The notes: generated by a model not told the origin, from the sequence alone. Shown: positions 1 through 10,228, counted from the first letter of the stretch. The stretch is DNA of 46,705 nucleotides from Anaerolineae bacterium (GCA_022820665.1 JAJEFB010000009.1:1-46705); one strand, 5' to 3'. Program-made: numbers and translations.

Positions 1-219
1 AAAAAGAAAAAACTTAACCACCGAGGACACCGAGGGCACCGAGAATCGCGCGTAAACATGCCTTTTCTTTATGTCCTTCGTGTCTTTGTGGTGAAACTGG
101 ATATGGCTCATTTGAATTTCAACCGAAAAGGATACACTACCGCAAGCGGGTAGCGCATCGAAGTCGGTTGAAATAAAGAACAGCAATTACCTGACAGTTG
201 GCAGGGGCGATCGAAGGTC

Positions 220-300
220 AGTGTCTACGCGACCCGATGGATCGCCCGACAAGTAGAAACTAAACGAATATCGGGCGACTCACCGCTGCGCGTAGACACT
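220..300. repeat. Nested inverted repeat (12-bp outer arms)
   Basis: AGTGTCTACGCG at 220-231 pairs perfectly with CGCGTAGACACT at 289-300. Inside it, TCGCCCGA at 242-249 pairs with TCGGGCGA at 271-278. The motif GCGTAGACACTGACC recurs as a single arm near 18921-18935, so this belongs to a dispersed repeat family. It could fold as a cruciform or RNA hairpin. No gene is attached to it. Confidence 0.7.
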
Positions 301-403
301 ACAGGTCAGTCGCCTCTACCAAATTATTCGTATTTTGGGTCAAGGATCTCATATGGCAGCGAAGCGTCGACAAGTCTGCTGTCTAGCGGGATTAGCCGCT
401 CGG

Positions 404-434
404 TGGTAGTATTGAATTGTAGAAAGTTTCACAA
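404..434 (+). promoter_or_regulatory. Candidate Rex operator and extended -10 upstream of rex
   Basis: TTGTAGAAAGTTTCACAA at 417-434 matches 15 of 18 positions of the Rex consensus TTGTGAAWWWWTTCACAA (known from Gram-positive Rex proteins). It ends 18 bases before the rex ATG. TGGTAGTAT at 404-412 could be an extended -10, which would place the transcription start inside the operator. This would fit autoregulation. The -35 is poor, so the promoter part is tentative. Confidence 0.5.
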
Positions 435-452
435 ACAGGTTGGCTGGAATAT

Positions 453-1088
453 ATGTTGGTTAAGCCGTCGGAAAACATTCCTGACATCGTGATTGGGCGC
501 TTGCCGCTGTATCTGCGAGCATTGCGCCGTTTACAGCAAGAGGAAAAAGACGTCACGTCATCGCACGAGTTAGGCAAGCGCCTGGATATTAGTTCGGCGC
601 AGATACGCAAGGACCTGTCTCACTTTGGCGGTTTTGGCAAACAAGGCACCGGCTACCGAATCGAGTACCTGATCGAAAAGCTGCAAGATGTTTTGCAAGT
701 TAATCAAGAATGGATGGTAGTCGTCGTCGGCGCGGGCAACCTCGGCATCGCAATATCGCGATATCGCGGATTCCAGGACAGAGGTTTTCGTATCGCCCAC
801 CTGTTTGACGTCAGCCCGCAAAAGATCGGACTGGCAATTGACGAGTTCATCGTGAAACCAATAGGGGACCTGAACAAGACGATAGGTGATGAAGGCATCA
901 AAATCGCCATGCTTGCGGTCCCTGCCGAACATGCGCAGTCTGTGGCTGATCAACTGGTCGATGCAGGCGTCCAGGCGATTCTAAACTACGCTCCGATCAA
1001 CATTACCGTACCATCACATGTACAGATCCAATACATTGATCCCGTTACGCACCTACAACACATGACTTACTACCTGAATGAAGACTGA
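453..1088 (+). CDS. rex: Redox-sensing transcriptional repressor Rex
   Basis: Rex is a cytoplasmic homodimeric repressor that senses NADH/NAD+ and releases DNA when NADH rises. The 211-aa product has the family's usual length. Residues 10-80 form the winged-helix domain, with the conserved stretch ISSAQIRKDLSHFGGFGKQGTGY. The Rossmann nucleotide-binding motif GAGNLG is at residues 93-98, and the C-terminal PVTHLQHMTYYL helix matches the swapped helix of Rex. The ATG at 453 is preceded only by a weak ribosome site (GG-rich, 440-448). The gene is alone on its strand, and its start lies 18 bases from a Rex-like box. A second Rex-like box overlaps the candidate atpA promoter at 7064-7081, so the local ATP synthase operon is a plausible target. 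The family assignment is firm; the targets are inferred. Confidence 0.95.
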   Translation: MLVKPSENIPDIVIGRLPLYLRALRRLQQEEKDVTSSHELGKRLDISSAQIRKDLSHFGGFGKQGTGYRIEYLIEKLQDVLQVNQEWMVVVVGAGNLGIAISRYRGFQDRGFRIAHLFDVSPQKIGLAIDEFIVKPIGDLNKTIGDEGIKIAMLAVPAEHAQSVADQLVDAGVQAILNYAPINITVPSHVQIQYIDPVTHLQHMTYYLNED

Positions 1089-1169
1089 GCCATGTCGCTT
1101 GCAGGGCAGTGCTGAGAACCCGACAGATCCAGTTCGATCAAACTCACGAGCGCCCCGTATTATCGGTTG

Positions 1170-2180
1170 TCAAAAATAATTAGTCTGCGCCAAGCGTCTG
1201 AGGATGGCCGGATCTTCCAAGGCGCGTCCACAGCCGACGACCACATTTATCAAAGGGTTGTCAGCGCGGTAGACTGGCACGCCGGTTTCGTGAGTCAAAA
1301 ACGTGTCAACACCGCGCAGCAATGCGCCGCCGCCAGTCAGGACAATGCCGCGATCGATGATATCGGATGAAAGTTCTGGCGGTGTGGTTGCCAGGACGGC
1401 TTTGACAACCGCCGCAATCTGCCCCAGCGGTTCGGCCAATGCTTCGACCACCTCGCCGGTGGTGACGCGCACCGTGCGCGGCAAGCCGGTCACGTTGTCG
1501 CGTCCCTGGATTTCCATTGTCATCTCTTGAGGCTGGTCCACCGCGGCGCCAATCTGTATTTTGATCGACTCCGCAGTCGGCTGTCCGATAGTCAGGTTGT
1601 ACTTGCGCCGGATGTAACTGATGATTCCCTCATCCAGCCGCAAACCGCCTACGCGCCCGCTTTCCGCCCGAACAATGTTATTCATTGTCAAGACCGCGGC
1701 TTCAGTAATGCCGCCCCCGATGTTGACGACCATGCCGCCTGCCGGCGTACCTACTGGCAATCCCGCGCCCAGCGCCGATGCCATTGGTTCCCACATCAGT
1801 TGAACTTCACGCGCGCCGGCAGTGAGAATCGCTTCCCGAACCGCGCGTCTCTCGACGCTGGTGGCGCCATAGGGGACGGAAACCATCACCGACGGACGGA
1901 AGAGGCGCATGCGGCCGGCGATCTTGCCGAAAAAATACTCCAGCATAGCCTCGGTGACTTCGTAGTCGGCAATCACGCCATTCTGCAGCGGGCGCATAAC
2001 CTGAATATCCTCGTCGTCTACTCTGCCCAGCATTTCGCGAGCCGGTTGACCGAAATCGACGATGCGCTCTTCTTCCGCCAACAAGGCGACGAGTGAGGGT
2101 TCTTGCAGCACGATTCGCCCGCCGTCGTAAATGAGAACGTTGACCGTACCCAGGTCAACACCCAAACGTTTACCTAACAA
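1170..2180 (-). CDS. mreB: Rod-shape protein MreB/Mbl (bacterial actin)
   Basis: The product is an actin-fold ATPase that polymerises under the membrane and directs lateral wall synthesis. At 336 aa it has the normal MreB length. The phosphate-1 motif (GVDLGTVNVLIY, residues 7-18), phosphate-2 motif (MVVNIGGGITEAAVL, about 150-164) and adenosine motif (IVLTGGGALLRGV, about 282-294) are all visible. The start is TTG at 2178-2180, supported by GGAG eight bases upstream. No mreC, mreD or rodA follows; the neighbour downstream is convergent rex. Solitary mreB paralogues are common, so this may be Mbl- or MreBH-like rather than the mreBCD copy. It sits behind the atp operon terminator and probably has its own promoter in 2181-2312. 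Confidence 0.93.
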   Translation of the reverse strand: MLGKRLGVDLGTVNVLIYDGGRIVLQEPSLVALLAEEERIVDFGQPAREMLGRVDDEDIQVMRPLQNGVIADYEVTEAMLEYFFGKIAGRMRLFRPSVMVSVPYGATSVERRAVREAILTAGAREVQLMWEPMASALGAGLPVGTPAGGMVVNIGGGITEAAVLTMNNIVRAESGRVGGLRLDEGIISYIRRKYNLTIGQPTAESIKIQIGAAVDQPQEMTMEIQGRDNVTGLPRTVRVTTGEVVEALAEPLGQIAAVVKAVLATTPPELSSDIIDRGIVLTGGGALLRGVDTFLTHETGVPVYRADNPLINVVVGCGRALEDPAILRRLAQTNYF

Positions 2181-2312
2181 TGAATCTCCAGGTCACTCGT
2201 TGTTCCGTGTGGCGCTTACTTATCCATTCTACATAGAAGACAGATCTTGCGCAAAGCAAGAGCAACACTTCCGGGAGCGTATACGAAGCCTGAGCAGTTG
2301 GCACAGTCGCCC

Positions 2313-2352
2313 AAAAAAAGACACCCGAGCGCCTGTCACAGCATCGGGTGTC
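2313..2352 (-). terminator. Intrinsic terminator of the atp operon
   Basis: GACACCCGA (2320-2328) and TCGGGTGTC (2344-2352) form a perfect 9-bp stem with a 15-base loop. On the minus strand the stem is followed directly by a run of seven T (A-run at 2313-2319). It begins 35 bases after the atpC stop and insulates mreB from the atp operon. Confidence 0.88.
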
Positions 2353-2386
2353 GTCCGATTCCTTTGATTTAGAAGTGCGCGAATGC

Positions 2387-2839
2387 TCAGATTTCTTCAG
2401 CGTCTTCTTCGACGATTCGCAGCATTGATCCACGACTGCGCACCTTTTGGCTTATGCGGACGGCCAGATTGGCTCGTCGCAACTCCAACTCGGCATGTCG
2501 ATTATCCCCGCCGGGCGGTCCTTCCTCCAGGATCATGCGAGCGCGCTCACGAGCCTCTTGCGCTTTCTCCAGATCAAGCGCATAGGAGGACTCTGCCAGG
2601 TCAGCGAGCACCACCACTTTGTCCGGGCGCACGTCAACCACGCCGCCATAGATAGCGAATCGTTCTTCCGCCTCGCCTTTGCGCACGACAAGCTCGCCAA
2701 AGGAGAGCGTTGTCAAAACGGGAGCGTGATTGGGTAGCACGCCCATTTCGCCCTCAACCGCCGGTACGATAACAATGTCAGCCTCCGGCTCGTCAAAAAT
2801 CTTCGCTTCTTGTGTCACCAGTTCGATGTGAATCGGCAT
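2387..2839 (-). CDS. atpC: F1F0 ATP synthase epsilon subunit
   Basis: Epsilon couples the gamma stalk to the c-ring and can inhibit ATP hydrolysis. The 150-aa product starts MPIHIELVTQ. It has the N-terminal beta-sandwich with GEMGVLPNHAPVLTTL (about residues 29-44), then a helical C-terminal part rich in Glu, Arg and Ala. The ATG at 2837-2839 has GGGAG a few bases upstream; a longer in-frame reading would overlap atpD and looks spurious. It lies 16 bases after the atpD stop, as last gene of the F1 operon, and is followed by the terminator at 2313-2352. Confidence 0.95.
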   Translation of the reverse strand: MPIHIELVTQEAKIFDEPEADIVIVPAVEGEMGVLPNHAPVLTTLSFGELVVRKGEAEERFAIYGGVVDVRPDKVVVLADLAESSYALDLEKAQEARERARMILEEGPPGGDNRHAELELRRANLAVRISQKVRSRGSMLRIVEEDAEEI

Positions 2840-2855
2840 GATCGCTCCCACTTCT

Positions 2856-4382
<1,527 letters not shown>

Positions 4383-4386
4383 CTAA

Positions 4387-5355
4387 CTAGACATCCTGCA
4401 ATTGTTTGCCCCTGTCGACGACGTCCATAATGTCCGAGCTTGCTTTGTCAATCGCTTGTTGCAAAGCGTTGGCTCCGCCAACGATATCAAGAATTTCCGC
4501 GGTGATAGACGCCTGCCGGGCTTTATTGTATTGCAAGGTGAGATCGGCGGTCAGTTGCGTGGCGTTGTCGGTGGCGTTTTTCATCGCAGCCATACGCGCG
4601 GCATGCTCGCTCGCTTGCGCTTCCAGCAACGCTTGATAAAGCTGCAATTCGGTGAAGCGCGGCACGATTTCGTCTACCACTGCTGTGGCGCTTGGCTCGT
4701 AATCGTAATTCTGGATACCGCCGCTGACGGCCGCCACGTCCTTGACATATTCGGCCGCTACTTGCTGGGCAATGGTATCGGTGGTCAAAGGCAGCCAACC
4801 TAAGACCGCCGGGCGCTGCGCCAGCATGTTTATGAAGTCGGTATAGGCGATCAGCACTTCGTCCGCTTCGCCGTCGAGATAAGCGTCCATAGCGATGCGA
4901 GCAATCGGCGTAATGTCCGAAATCTTCGGTTCCGCCGGCATGTCACTGAAGGAAGCCACTATATTCGCGCCCGAGCGCGCAAGCGAATCGCGACCTTTGC
5001 GCCCGACCGTCACGTAATTGACGGGCTTGCCGAGCCTGGTGGCAAAGCGTTGAGCAACACGCAGGATATTGGTATTGTACGCGCCCGCCAGGCCACGGTC
5101 GGAGGTGATTACCACAACCATAACGCGGTTGACTTCCTCACGAGACGTGAGCAGCGGATGAAGCGGCAAACTTTTGCTGGCCGCCTGAATGTTGACCAGG
5201 ATTTCCCAGGCTTTTTCGGCAAAGGCGCGGCTCGCCAGCACTCTCGCCTGCGCCCGCCGAACGCGTGATGCCGAGACCGCTTCCAGCGCCCGCGTGATTT
5301 GCGCGATGTTTTTGACGCTGCGTATGCGGTTCTTGACTTCTCTCAGGGTCGCCAT
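4387..5355 (-). CDS. atpG: F1F0 ATP synthase gamma subunit
   Basis: Gamma is the central rotor shaft. The 322-aa protein has the signature N-terminus MATLREVKNRIRSVKNIAQITRA (first helix), the VVVITSDRGLAGAYNTN core, and the C-terminal helix ARMAAMKNATDNATQL typical of all gamma subunits. It is somewhat longer than the usual 285-300 aa. The extra residues appear to lie in the middle (about 195-225), where some lineages carry regulatory insertions; that reading is tentative. The ATG at 5353-5355 has AGGAG in front. The atpA stop lies 32 bases upstream. Confidence 0.95.
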   Translation of the reverse strand: MATLREVKNRIRSVKNIAQITRALEAVSASRVRRAQARVLASRAFAEKAWEILVNIQAASKSLPLHPLLTSREEVNRVMVVVITSDRGLAGAYNTNILRVAQRFATRLGKPVNYVTVGRKGRDSLARSGANIVASFSDMPAEPKISDITPIARIAMDAYLDGEADEVLIAYTDFINMLAQRPAVLGWLPLTTDTIAQQVAAEYVKDVAAVSGGIQNYDYEPSATAVVDEIVPRFTELQLYQALLEAQASEHAARMAAMKNATDNATQLTADLTLQYNKARQASITAEILDIVGGANALQQAIDKASSDIMDVVDRGKQLQDV

Positions 5356-5387
5356 CTAGTGTCTCCTCTCGGCGTCAATCGGTGACA

Positions 5388-6893
5388 CTAGGACCAGGTC
5401 TCGTTAAATGTGGTGATCGCTCCGTCCAGTTTTTCCTGCACTTGCTCCGCGACCTTTTCATTGCTGTTGTCCCGAATGAATGCTCCCACATCGGCGAATT
5501 GCGTCCGGTACGCGCGCAAGAATTCTTCCTTCCAGGCGATCATCCTCTCGACCGGCACATCATCGGTCAAACCGCCCGTGCCGGCATAGGTCAAGGCGAC
5601 CTGTTCATCTAGCGAAAGCGTCTGATACTGAACCTGCTTGAACAGCTCGGTCAAACGCATACCGCGGTCCAACTGCTGCTGAGTCGCCTTGTCCAGGTTG
5701 GAGCCAAACTGGGCGAAAGCCGCCAGGTCCCGGAATTGCGCCATCTGCAGTTTCAGACCACCAGCGACATCTTTCATCGCCCGCGTCTGCGCCGCGCTGC
5801 CGACGCGGCTGACGCTAATACCCGTATTTAACGCGGGACGCAAACCAGCGTTGAAGAGATCGGATTCAAGGTAGATCTGACCATCAGTGATAGAAATGAC
5901 ATTGGTGGGAATAAAGGCCGAAACATCGCCAAGCAAGGTTTCGATAATGGGCAAGGCGGTCAAACTGCCGCCGCCGCGTTCGTCGCTGAGTTGGGCGGCG
6001 CGCTCCAGCAAGCGGCTATGCAAGTAAAAAACATCGCCCGGGAAGGCTTCACGCCCGGGCGGACGCCTCATCAAGAGTGAAACTTGGCGATAGGCGTTGG
6101 CATGTTTGGAAAGATCGTCGTAAATGACCAGCGCGTCCTTACCGTTTTCCATGAACCATTCGCCGATGGCGCAGCCCGAATAGGGCGCCAGATACTGCAA
6201 CGCCGCCGCGTCCGACGCCGAAGCCACGACGATCGTCGTGTAATCCATGGCGCCTTCGTGTTCCAGCGTTTCACGAATACGCGCGACCTCGCCGCGGCGC
6301 TTGCCAACCGCGACATAAATGCAGTACATGTCTTCGCCCCTCTGGTTGACGATGGTATCCAGAGCCACGGCGGTCTTGCCAGTCTGGCGATCCCCAATGA
6401 TCAACTCGCGCTGCCCGCGTCCGATAGGAATCATGGTGTCAATGGCAAGGATCCCGGTTTGGACGGGGCGGTCGACGCTGCGGCGTTCCATAACGCCGGG
6501 GGCAATACGCTCAATGTTGTAATACTCGTCGAATTGAACGGGACCGCGACCATCAATGGGCTGTCCCAAGGCGTCGACAACCCGCCCTACCAAGCCCGTG
6601 CCAACAGGTACGGACGCGATACGGCCCAAAGCGCTTACGGTATCGCCTTCCTGAATATCATCGTAAGCGCCCATGATGATGATGCCGACATTGTCTTTTT
6701 CCAGATTGAAGGCGATACCCGCGACGCCGTTTTCGAACTGGACAAGCTCGTTGTAGCGAACATTTTCTAAGCCGGAGATTCGGGCGATGCCGTCGCCGAC
6801 TTCCTCGACATAACCGAGTTCTACCGATTCGAACTCGCTCAGCTCAAAATCTTTGATCTGCTCGAGAATTGAATCATAAATGTTGTCTGCCAT
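5388..6893 (-). CDS. atpA: F1F0 ATP synthase alpha subunit
   Basis: Alpha forms the F1 hexamer with beta and binds non-catalytic nucleotide. The 501-aa product has the N-terminal [16 protein letters not shown] barrel, Walker A GDRQTGKT at 167-174, the [12 protein letters not shown]alker B segment and the [10 protein letters not shown] alpha signature. One oddity is the segment after Walker A, which reads [15 protein letters not shown] where most alphas have G-Q-K-x-STVAQ. AAGGAG lies just before the ATG at 6891-6893. It is the first gene of the F1 operon. The expected upstream genes (atpB, E, F, H) are absent; proC is upstream instead. A candidate Rex-controlled promoter lies 150-190 bases upstream. 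Confidence 0.97.
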   Translation of the reverse strand: MADNIYDSILEQIKDFELSEFESVELGYVEEVGDGIARISGLENVRYNELVQFENGVAGIAFNLEKDNVGIIIMGAYDDIQEGDTVSALGRIASVPVGTGLVGRVVDALGQPIDGRGPVQFDEYYNIERIAPGVMERRSVDRPVQTGILAIDTMIPIGRGQRELIIGDRQTGKTAVALDTIVNQRGEDMYCIYVAVGKRRGEVARIRETLEHEGAMDYTTIVVASASDAAALQYLAPYSGCAIGEWFMENGKDALVIYDDLSKHANAYRQVSLLMRRPPGREAFPGDVFYLHSRLLERAAQLSDERGGGSLTALPIIETLLGDVSAFIPTNVISITDGQIYLESDLFNAGLRPALNTGISVSRVGSAAQTRAMKDVAGGLKLQMAQFRDLAAFAQFGSNLDKATQQQLDRGMRLTELFKQVQYQTLSLDEQVALTYAGTGGLTDDVPVERMIAWKEEFLRAYRTQFADVGAFIRDNSNEKVAEQVQEKLDGAITTFNETWS

Positions 6894-7195
6894 TCAAAGA
6901 GGCTCCTTGATCTTCGTCTTATGCTTTTGCAATCCCCTTGGACGCCAACGACGAATAAAGACAGGCAAAGCCGGCGCGGCGTGGGGTTCGCATCATGCCA
7001 TTATTGCGGCGTAGGGAGGAAACAAAGGCCAACATGCCGATATTGTAACCCATGGCCGCGCATTTGTCCATATTTTCACAAATGGATTTTCCCCAGGTCG
7101 GGGACTTGGCCGTCGGCGCCGAATCAACAAGGATCCCGCTGTTAGCTTGCGCGGTCCCGCAGCAACTGATAAGGATCCTCAGCTTATGGGCAAAG
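6894..7195 (-). other. atpA leader and promoter region, no gene
   Basis: The 302 bases between proC and atpA hold the candidate promoter/operator at 7042-7084 and about 140 bases of untranslated leader. A 94-codon reading frame here overlaps the proC end and the promoter, has no recognisable homology and no good ribosome site, and is not called as a gene. Confidence 0.6.
7042..7084 (-). promoter_or_regulatory. atpA promoter with Rex-type operator on the -35
   Basis: On the minus strand TGGACA (7065-7070) and TACAAT (7042-7047) are separated by exactly 17 bases, each one mismatch from the sigma-70 consensus. The -35 lies inside TTGTCCATATTTTCACAA (7064-7081), which matches 16 of 18 positions of the Rex consensus TTGTGAAWWWWTTCACAA. 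The palindrome extends to CATTTGT-N10-ACAAATG (7061-7084) with the same centre. A repressor here would block RNA polymerase. Binding by the window's own Rex is inferred. Confidence 0.65.
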
Positions 7196-8020
7196 TCAGT
7201 CATTGTTCCCGCCCAAAGCCTGAGAGCGCCGGTAAGCCGCCCAAACGCCTTTGGACAAGACCGTACGCAGCCCGCCCTTGTCCATCTCGTACAGAGCCGC
7301 GGCGGTGGTCCCGCCCGGGCTGGTTACTTGATTGCGCAACTGGGCTGGATGCAAGCCGGATTGCCGCGCGAATTCTACAGAACCCGCTAGCGTCTGCGTA
7401 ACCAGTTGCTCGGCGTCCCGGCGCGAGAATCCCATGTGTACGCCGGCATCAATCAAGGATTCCATGAACATAAAAACATAGGCGGGACCCGACCCGCTCA
7501 GCGCTGTCGCCATGTCGAGGAAGCGCTCGTCTCCCGCGAATATCTGCTCGCCCATGGCGCCCAATAGCAGCTCGGTCTGTCGGCGCTGTTCCTGTCCCAC
7601 ATCGGGCGCTGCCGTCCAAACGGTGATGCCTTTGCCAATTTGACCCGGCGTATTGGGCATAGAACGAACGACGCGGCCATTGAGCAAGCTGTCCGCGATT
7701 GTCATCAACGGAACGCCGGCAACGATACTTACGATCAACGAAACATCCACGACCTGACCTCGCAATTCCGGCAAAACCTTGCCCATGACCTGCGGTTTTA
7801 CGGACAGGACCAGGACGTTGGCCTCGCGAGCGGCTACCTGGTTATCGGTCGTGCAACGAATGCCATATTCATCGCAAATCTCGTCCAGACGAGACTGGTT
7901 TGGGTCGGCCGCCATGATGTTTTCGGGCGATACTAATTGCTGGTACAGCAATCCCTTGATCATTGCCTCGCCCATCACGCCCGCGCCAATAAATGATATT
8001 GTCTCTCCGTTGAATGCCAT
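7196..8020 (-). CDS. proC: Pyrroline-5-carboxylate reductase
   Basis: ProC reduces 1-pyrroline-5-carboxylate to proline with NAD(P)H, the last step of proline synthesis. The 274-aa product has the Rossmann motif FIGAGVMGEAMIKG (residues 10-23), VLSVKPQVMGKVL (about 71-83), and the family signature region SGSGPAYVFMFMESLIDAGVHMGF through VTSPGGTTAAAL near the C-terminus. Length is normal. AAGGTGAAG precedes the ATG at 8018-8020. It follows the GNAT-like gene by 21 bases, so the two are probably cotranscribed. The atpA promoter lies downstream. Confidence 0.95.
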   Translation of the reverse strand: MAFNGETISFIGAGVMGEAMIKGLLYQQLVSPENIMAADPNQSRLDEICDEYGIRCTTDNQVAAREANVLVLSVKPQVMGKVLPELRGQVVDVSLIVSIVAGVPLMTIADSLLNGRVVRSMPNTPGQIGKGITVWTAAPDVGQEQRRQTELLLGAMGEQIFAGDERFLDMATALSGSGPAYVFMFMESLIDAGVHMGFSRRDAEQLVTQTLAGSVEFARQSGLHPAQLRNQVTSPGGTTAAALYEMDKGGLRTVLSKGVWAAYRRSQALGGNND

Positions 8021-8041
8021 TTCTTCACCTTTTTTTGGCAG

Positions 8042-8914
8042 TTAACCCAGATTTTCCCGCCTGCCCAGGAAATATAACGTGCGCCTTTGCCGTCCTTTAA
8101 CAGCGCTCACAAAGTCATAAACAACGTAGCCCGATTCTATCAGCCTTCCCATGAGTTCGCGTATGTGTAAACGCCAGCGACGCGCGACTTGCGGGATATG
8201 TTCATCAAAATGCCGAATGTCTGAGGGAATCTCAACCAGCACGCTGTCCGTATCAGAGAGTTTCGACAAGTCGCGCAGGGCTACCGCTGGACCTGATTCC
8301 TTTATGGCATTTACTATCGGGATTCTCGCGTCCAGACACTGCTCTAACGTCCGTCTGCTCGTGCAACCGGAAGCGCAGGCCCGCGCCCGCTTGCCCTTCA
8401 CCCGCCAATGAACGATCAAGCGATCTGCGTACAAGCTTTCGGAATCGAGATAGTTGAAATAGTTGACGGCGAACTGGCTGGATATCGCGCCCAGTTTTCT
8501 GAAGTTCAAGTGCGCATTTGCCGCCAAGAGCGGATCAACTGTCCAAGTTACCAGGTCAATCCCCTGCTTAAGTGCGATGTCACGTTGAGCCATCTTCAGC
8601 TTAAAGCCGATATTTCGCCCTCTGTATTGCCGCAAGACGAGCATGCGTTTGGACATGATCAGCAGGTTTGACGCGGCGCGATCCGCATTCGGCGCTTCGG
8701 GATCAAGGGCTGTACCGAAAAAACCCATTACAAAGCCGACCAACTGCGGACCATCGTAAGCGCCCAGCAAATGCCCGCCATGGTGGCAAATCGTATGCAG
8801 GACATGACGCGGCACCAGGTTGCTGGCGTCGTTTCCCCAATAAACCTTCTGCAGTTCGACCGCCTGGTTAAACTCCTGCGCTGTCAAGAGGCGCTTGATC
8901 GCTATATTGGACAT
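8042..8914 (-). CDS. GNAT-fold acetyltransferase-like protein (COG3375-like)
   Basis: The 290-aa protein of unknown substrate has an N-terminal half resembling the GNAT fold. MVLRQYRGRNIGFKLKMAQRDIA (about residues 92-114) fits the acetyl-CoA-binding Q/R-x-x-G-x-G/A loop in a degenerate form (R-G-R-N-I-G). The region that follows, LVTWTVDPLLAANAHLNFRKLGA, is typical of the uncharacterised GNAT-related family COG3375. The C-terminal half (LVEIPSDIRHFDEHIPQVARRWR) is also typical of that family. There are no signal peptide or membrane segments. It lies 18 bases after the epimerase-like gene and 21 before proC. The family call is from pattern memory and moderately sure; the function is unknown. 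Confidence 0.7.
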   Translation of the reverse strand: MSNIAIKRLLTAQEFNQAVELQKVYWGNDASNLVPRHVLHTICHHGGHLLGAYDGPQLVGFVMGFFGTALDPEAPNADRAASNLLIMSKRMLVLRQYRGRNIGFKLKMAQRDIALKQGIDLVTWTVDPLLAANAHLNFRKLGAISSQFAVNYFNYLDSESLYADRLIVHWRVKGKRARACASGCTSRRTLEQCLDARIPIVNAIKESGPAVALRDLSKLSDTDSVLVEIPSDIRHFDEHIPQVARRWRLHIRELMGRLIESGYVVYDFVSAVKGRQRRTLYFLGRRENLG

Positions 8915-8932
8915 CGTCTTGTCAAGTATCCG

Positions 8933-9892
8933 CTATATTGGGCGCGGGCGGCGACGGAAGGTATCGCGAAGCAAGCCGACGAAGTGGCGACGCTGTGGCA
9001 AGTAGCCTAACAGCGTGTCCTCGAAACGGCGCGGATGGAAACCGAAGTGATTGAACGTCCCGCCAAGGGGCGCCGTGCGGCTGGCGGCCAGGATATCCAG
9101 CCATTGATTTGTCATCAGCGCGCGCGGCAATATCCGGCTGTAGATCGCCGTAATCCATCGCAGCAGGTAAGGCGGCACAGGAACGATTGCCCGTCGCATC
9201 CGGGTAACGCGCATTACTGTCGCGATCATATCTCGCAAACTCAAATACTCGGGTCCGCCAATCTCCACCGTTGCGTCAACCAAATCCACCAAATCCAGGC
9301 TACGATATAGGGCTTCCACCAGATCGTCAATATAGATCGGGTGCAGCACCACCTCGCCGTATCCGGGCATCAAGAAAAACAAGGGATTGATGCGTAGCAT
9401 ACTCGCTATGTGATTGACAAAGGCATCATCGGGAGCAAATACGAGTCCGCTGCGGACGATTGTATAGGCGACGCCGCTCGCGCGCAGCAGATCTTCGACC
9501 TCGCCCTTGGCGCGATGCAATGCGTAGGCAGACGCTGTTGCCGCCCCGATATGGCTCACGGAAATGATTCGGCCAACGCGCGCCGCGCGCGCAACCGCAA
9601 GCAAAACGCGCGTTCCGTCGATCTCAATCTGGTTTAAGTCTCCGCGGCGGCCCCACCACTGCGCGCTGGAAAGATGGATCACGACATGGCATCCCGTCAC
9701 CGCGCTAAATAGCGCTTCTTCCTCCAAGATGTTGCCGCTAACCAGTTCTGGCGCATGCGGGTGACCTTCCTCCCAGGGCAGTTGGCGCAACTGCCGTTCC
9801 GGTAGCAGGCAACGCGTCGGCAAACCTTCTTGCATCAAGCGCCGTACCAAATGCCGGCCTATCAGGCCAGTCGCTCCAGTGACCAGAATCAT
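8933..9892 (-). CDS. NAD(P)-binding epimerase/NmrA-like protein
   Basis: The 319-aa protein is an atypical short-chain dehydrogenase. It opens with the Rossmann motif MILVTGATGLIGRHLVRRL (residues 1-19), followed by GNILEEEALFSAVTGCHVVIHL (dinucleotide pocket) and an active-site-like region SVSHIGAATASAYALHRAKGEVE. There the usual Y-x-x-x-K reads Y-A-L-H-R-A-K, so the catalytic dyad is displaced or lost. YTIVRSGLVFAPDD is typical of NmrA/complex-I-assembly-type relatives. The substrate is unknown. It is first of a three-gene minus-strand run (with the GNAT-like gene and proC), and its start lies 12 bases downstream of a dispersed repeat copy, which may therefore form its leader. Confidence 0.8.
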   Translation of the reverse strand: MILVTGATGLIGRHLVRRLMQEGLPTRCLLPERQLRQLPWEEGHPHAPELVSGNILEEEALFSAVTGCHVVIHLSSAQWWGRRGDLNQIEIDGTRVLLAVARAARVGRIISVSHIGAATASAYALHRAKGEVEDLLRASGVAYTIVRSGLVFAPDDAFVNHIASMLRINPLFFLMPGYGEVVLHPIYIDDLVEALYRSLDLVDLVDATVEIGGPEYLSLRDMIATVMRVTRMRRAIVPVPPYLLRWITAIYSRILPRALMTNQWLDILAASRTAPLGGTFNHFGFHPRRFEDTLLGYLPQRRHFVGLLRDTFRRRPRPI

Positions 9893-9903
9893 AAGTACTC
9901 ACG

Positions 9904-9996
9904 AGCCGCTCGGCGCGTAACCGGCGAATAGGTCCCAGGAATGTCGCGCTCACGCAAAAGAGTAAGCCCGCCTGTCGCATGAGCGTCGCGGTTTAC
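9904..9996 (-). repeat. Dispersed ~90-bp repeat, copy B
   Basis: In plus coordinates it starts AGCCGCTCGGCGCGTAACC and ends GAGCGTCGCGGTTTA. It is nearly full length and lies just upstream of the start codon of the minus-strand epimerase-like gene. It holds the family's short hairpin (GTCGC-x4-GCGAC type, here slightly diverged). Confidence 0.85.
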
Positions 9997-10228
9997 ATAA
10001 ACAGGACTGGAAACTACGAACTGCCTCCCTGATTGATACCCAAAACCGTGCATGGGAAATACGTATTATAGAAGCCAAAGAAAGGGCTGTAAAGCGACGC
10101 GAAACAGGTCGCCGTGTTATTATAGGCATATGGGACTGGAGGCGCAGGCTGAGCGCTATGGGTTCGCAATGACTTCCGAGGTCTGGGCCGATGCGAGCGA
10201 ATGTATGCCACTGCGCACGGTCAACATA

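Larger units (their letters stand above)
1..452. other. Gene-free, repeat-rich leader region before rex
   Basis: No convincing gene lies here. Positions 12-95 hold an imperfect inverted repeat of the common type with CCACCGAGGACACCGAGG on one side and CCTTCGTGTCTTTGTGG on the other. Positions 145-200 resemble 18840-18890 (shared GTAGCG, TGAAATAAAG or TCAAATAAAG, TGACAG). A long nested inverted repeat follows at 220-300, and the last 50 bases carry the rex control region. Similar gggcgat/cgccc hairpins recur at 18645-18711. Confidence 0.6.

Noticed and set aside
6919..7203. 94-codon minus-strand frame between proC and atpA
   Set aside because: It overlaps the proC stop and the candidate promoter/operator, lacks a ribosome site and homology, and is better read as leader DNA.
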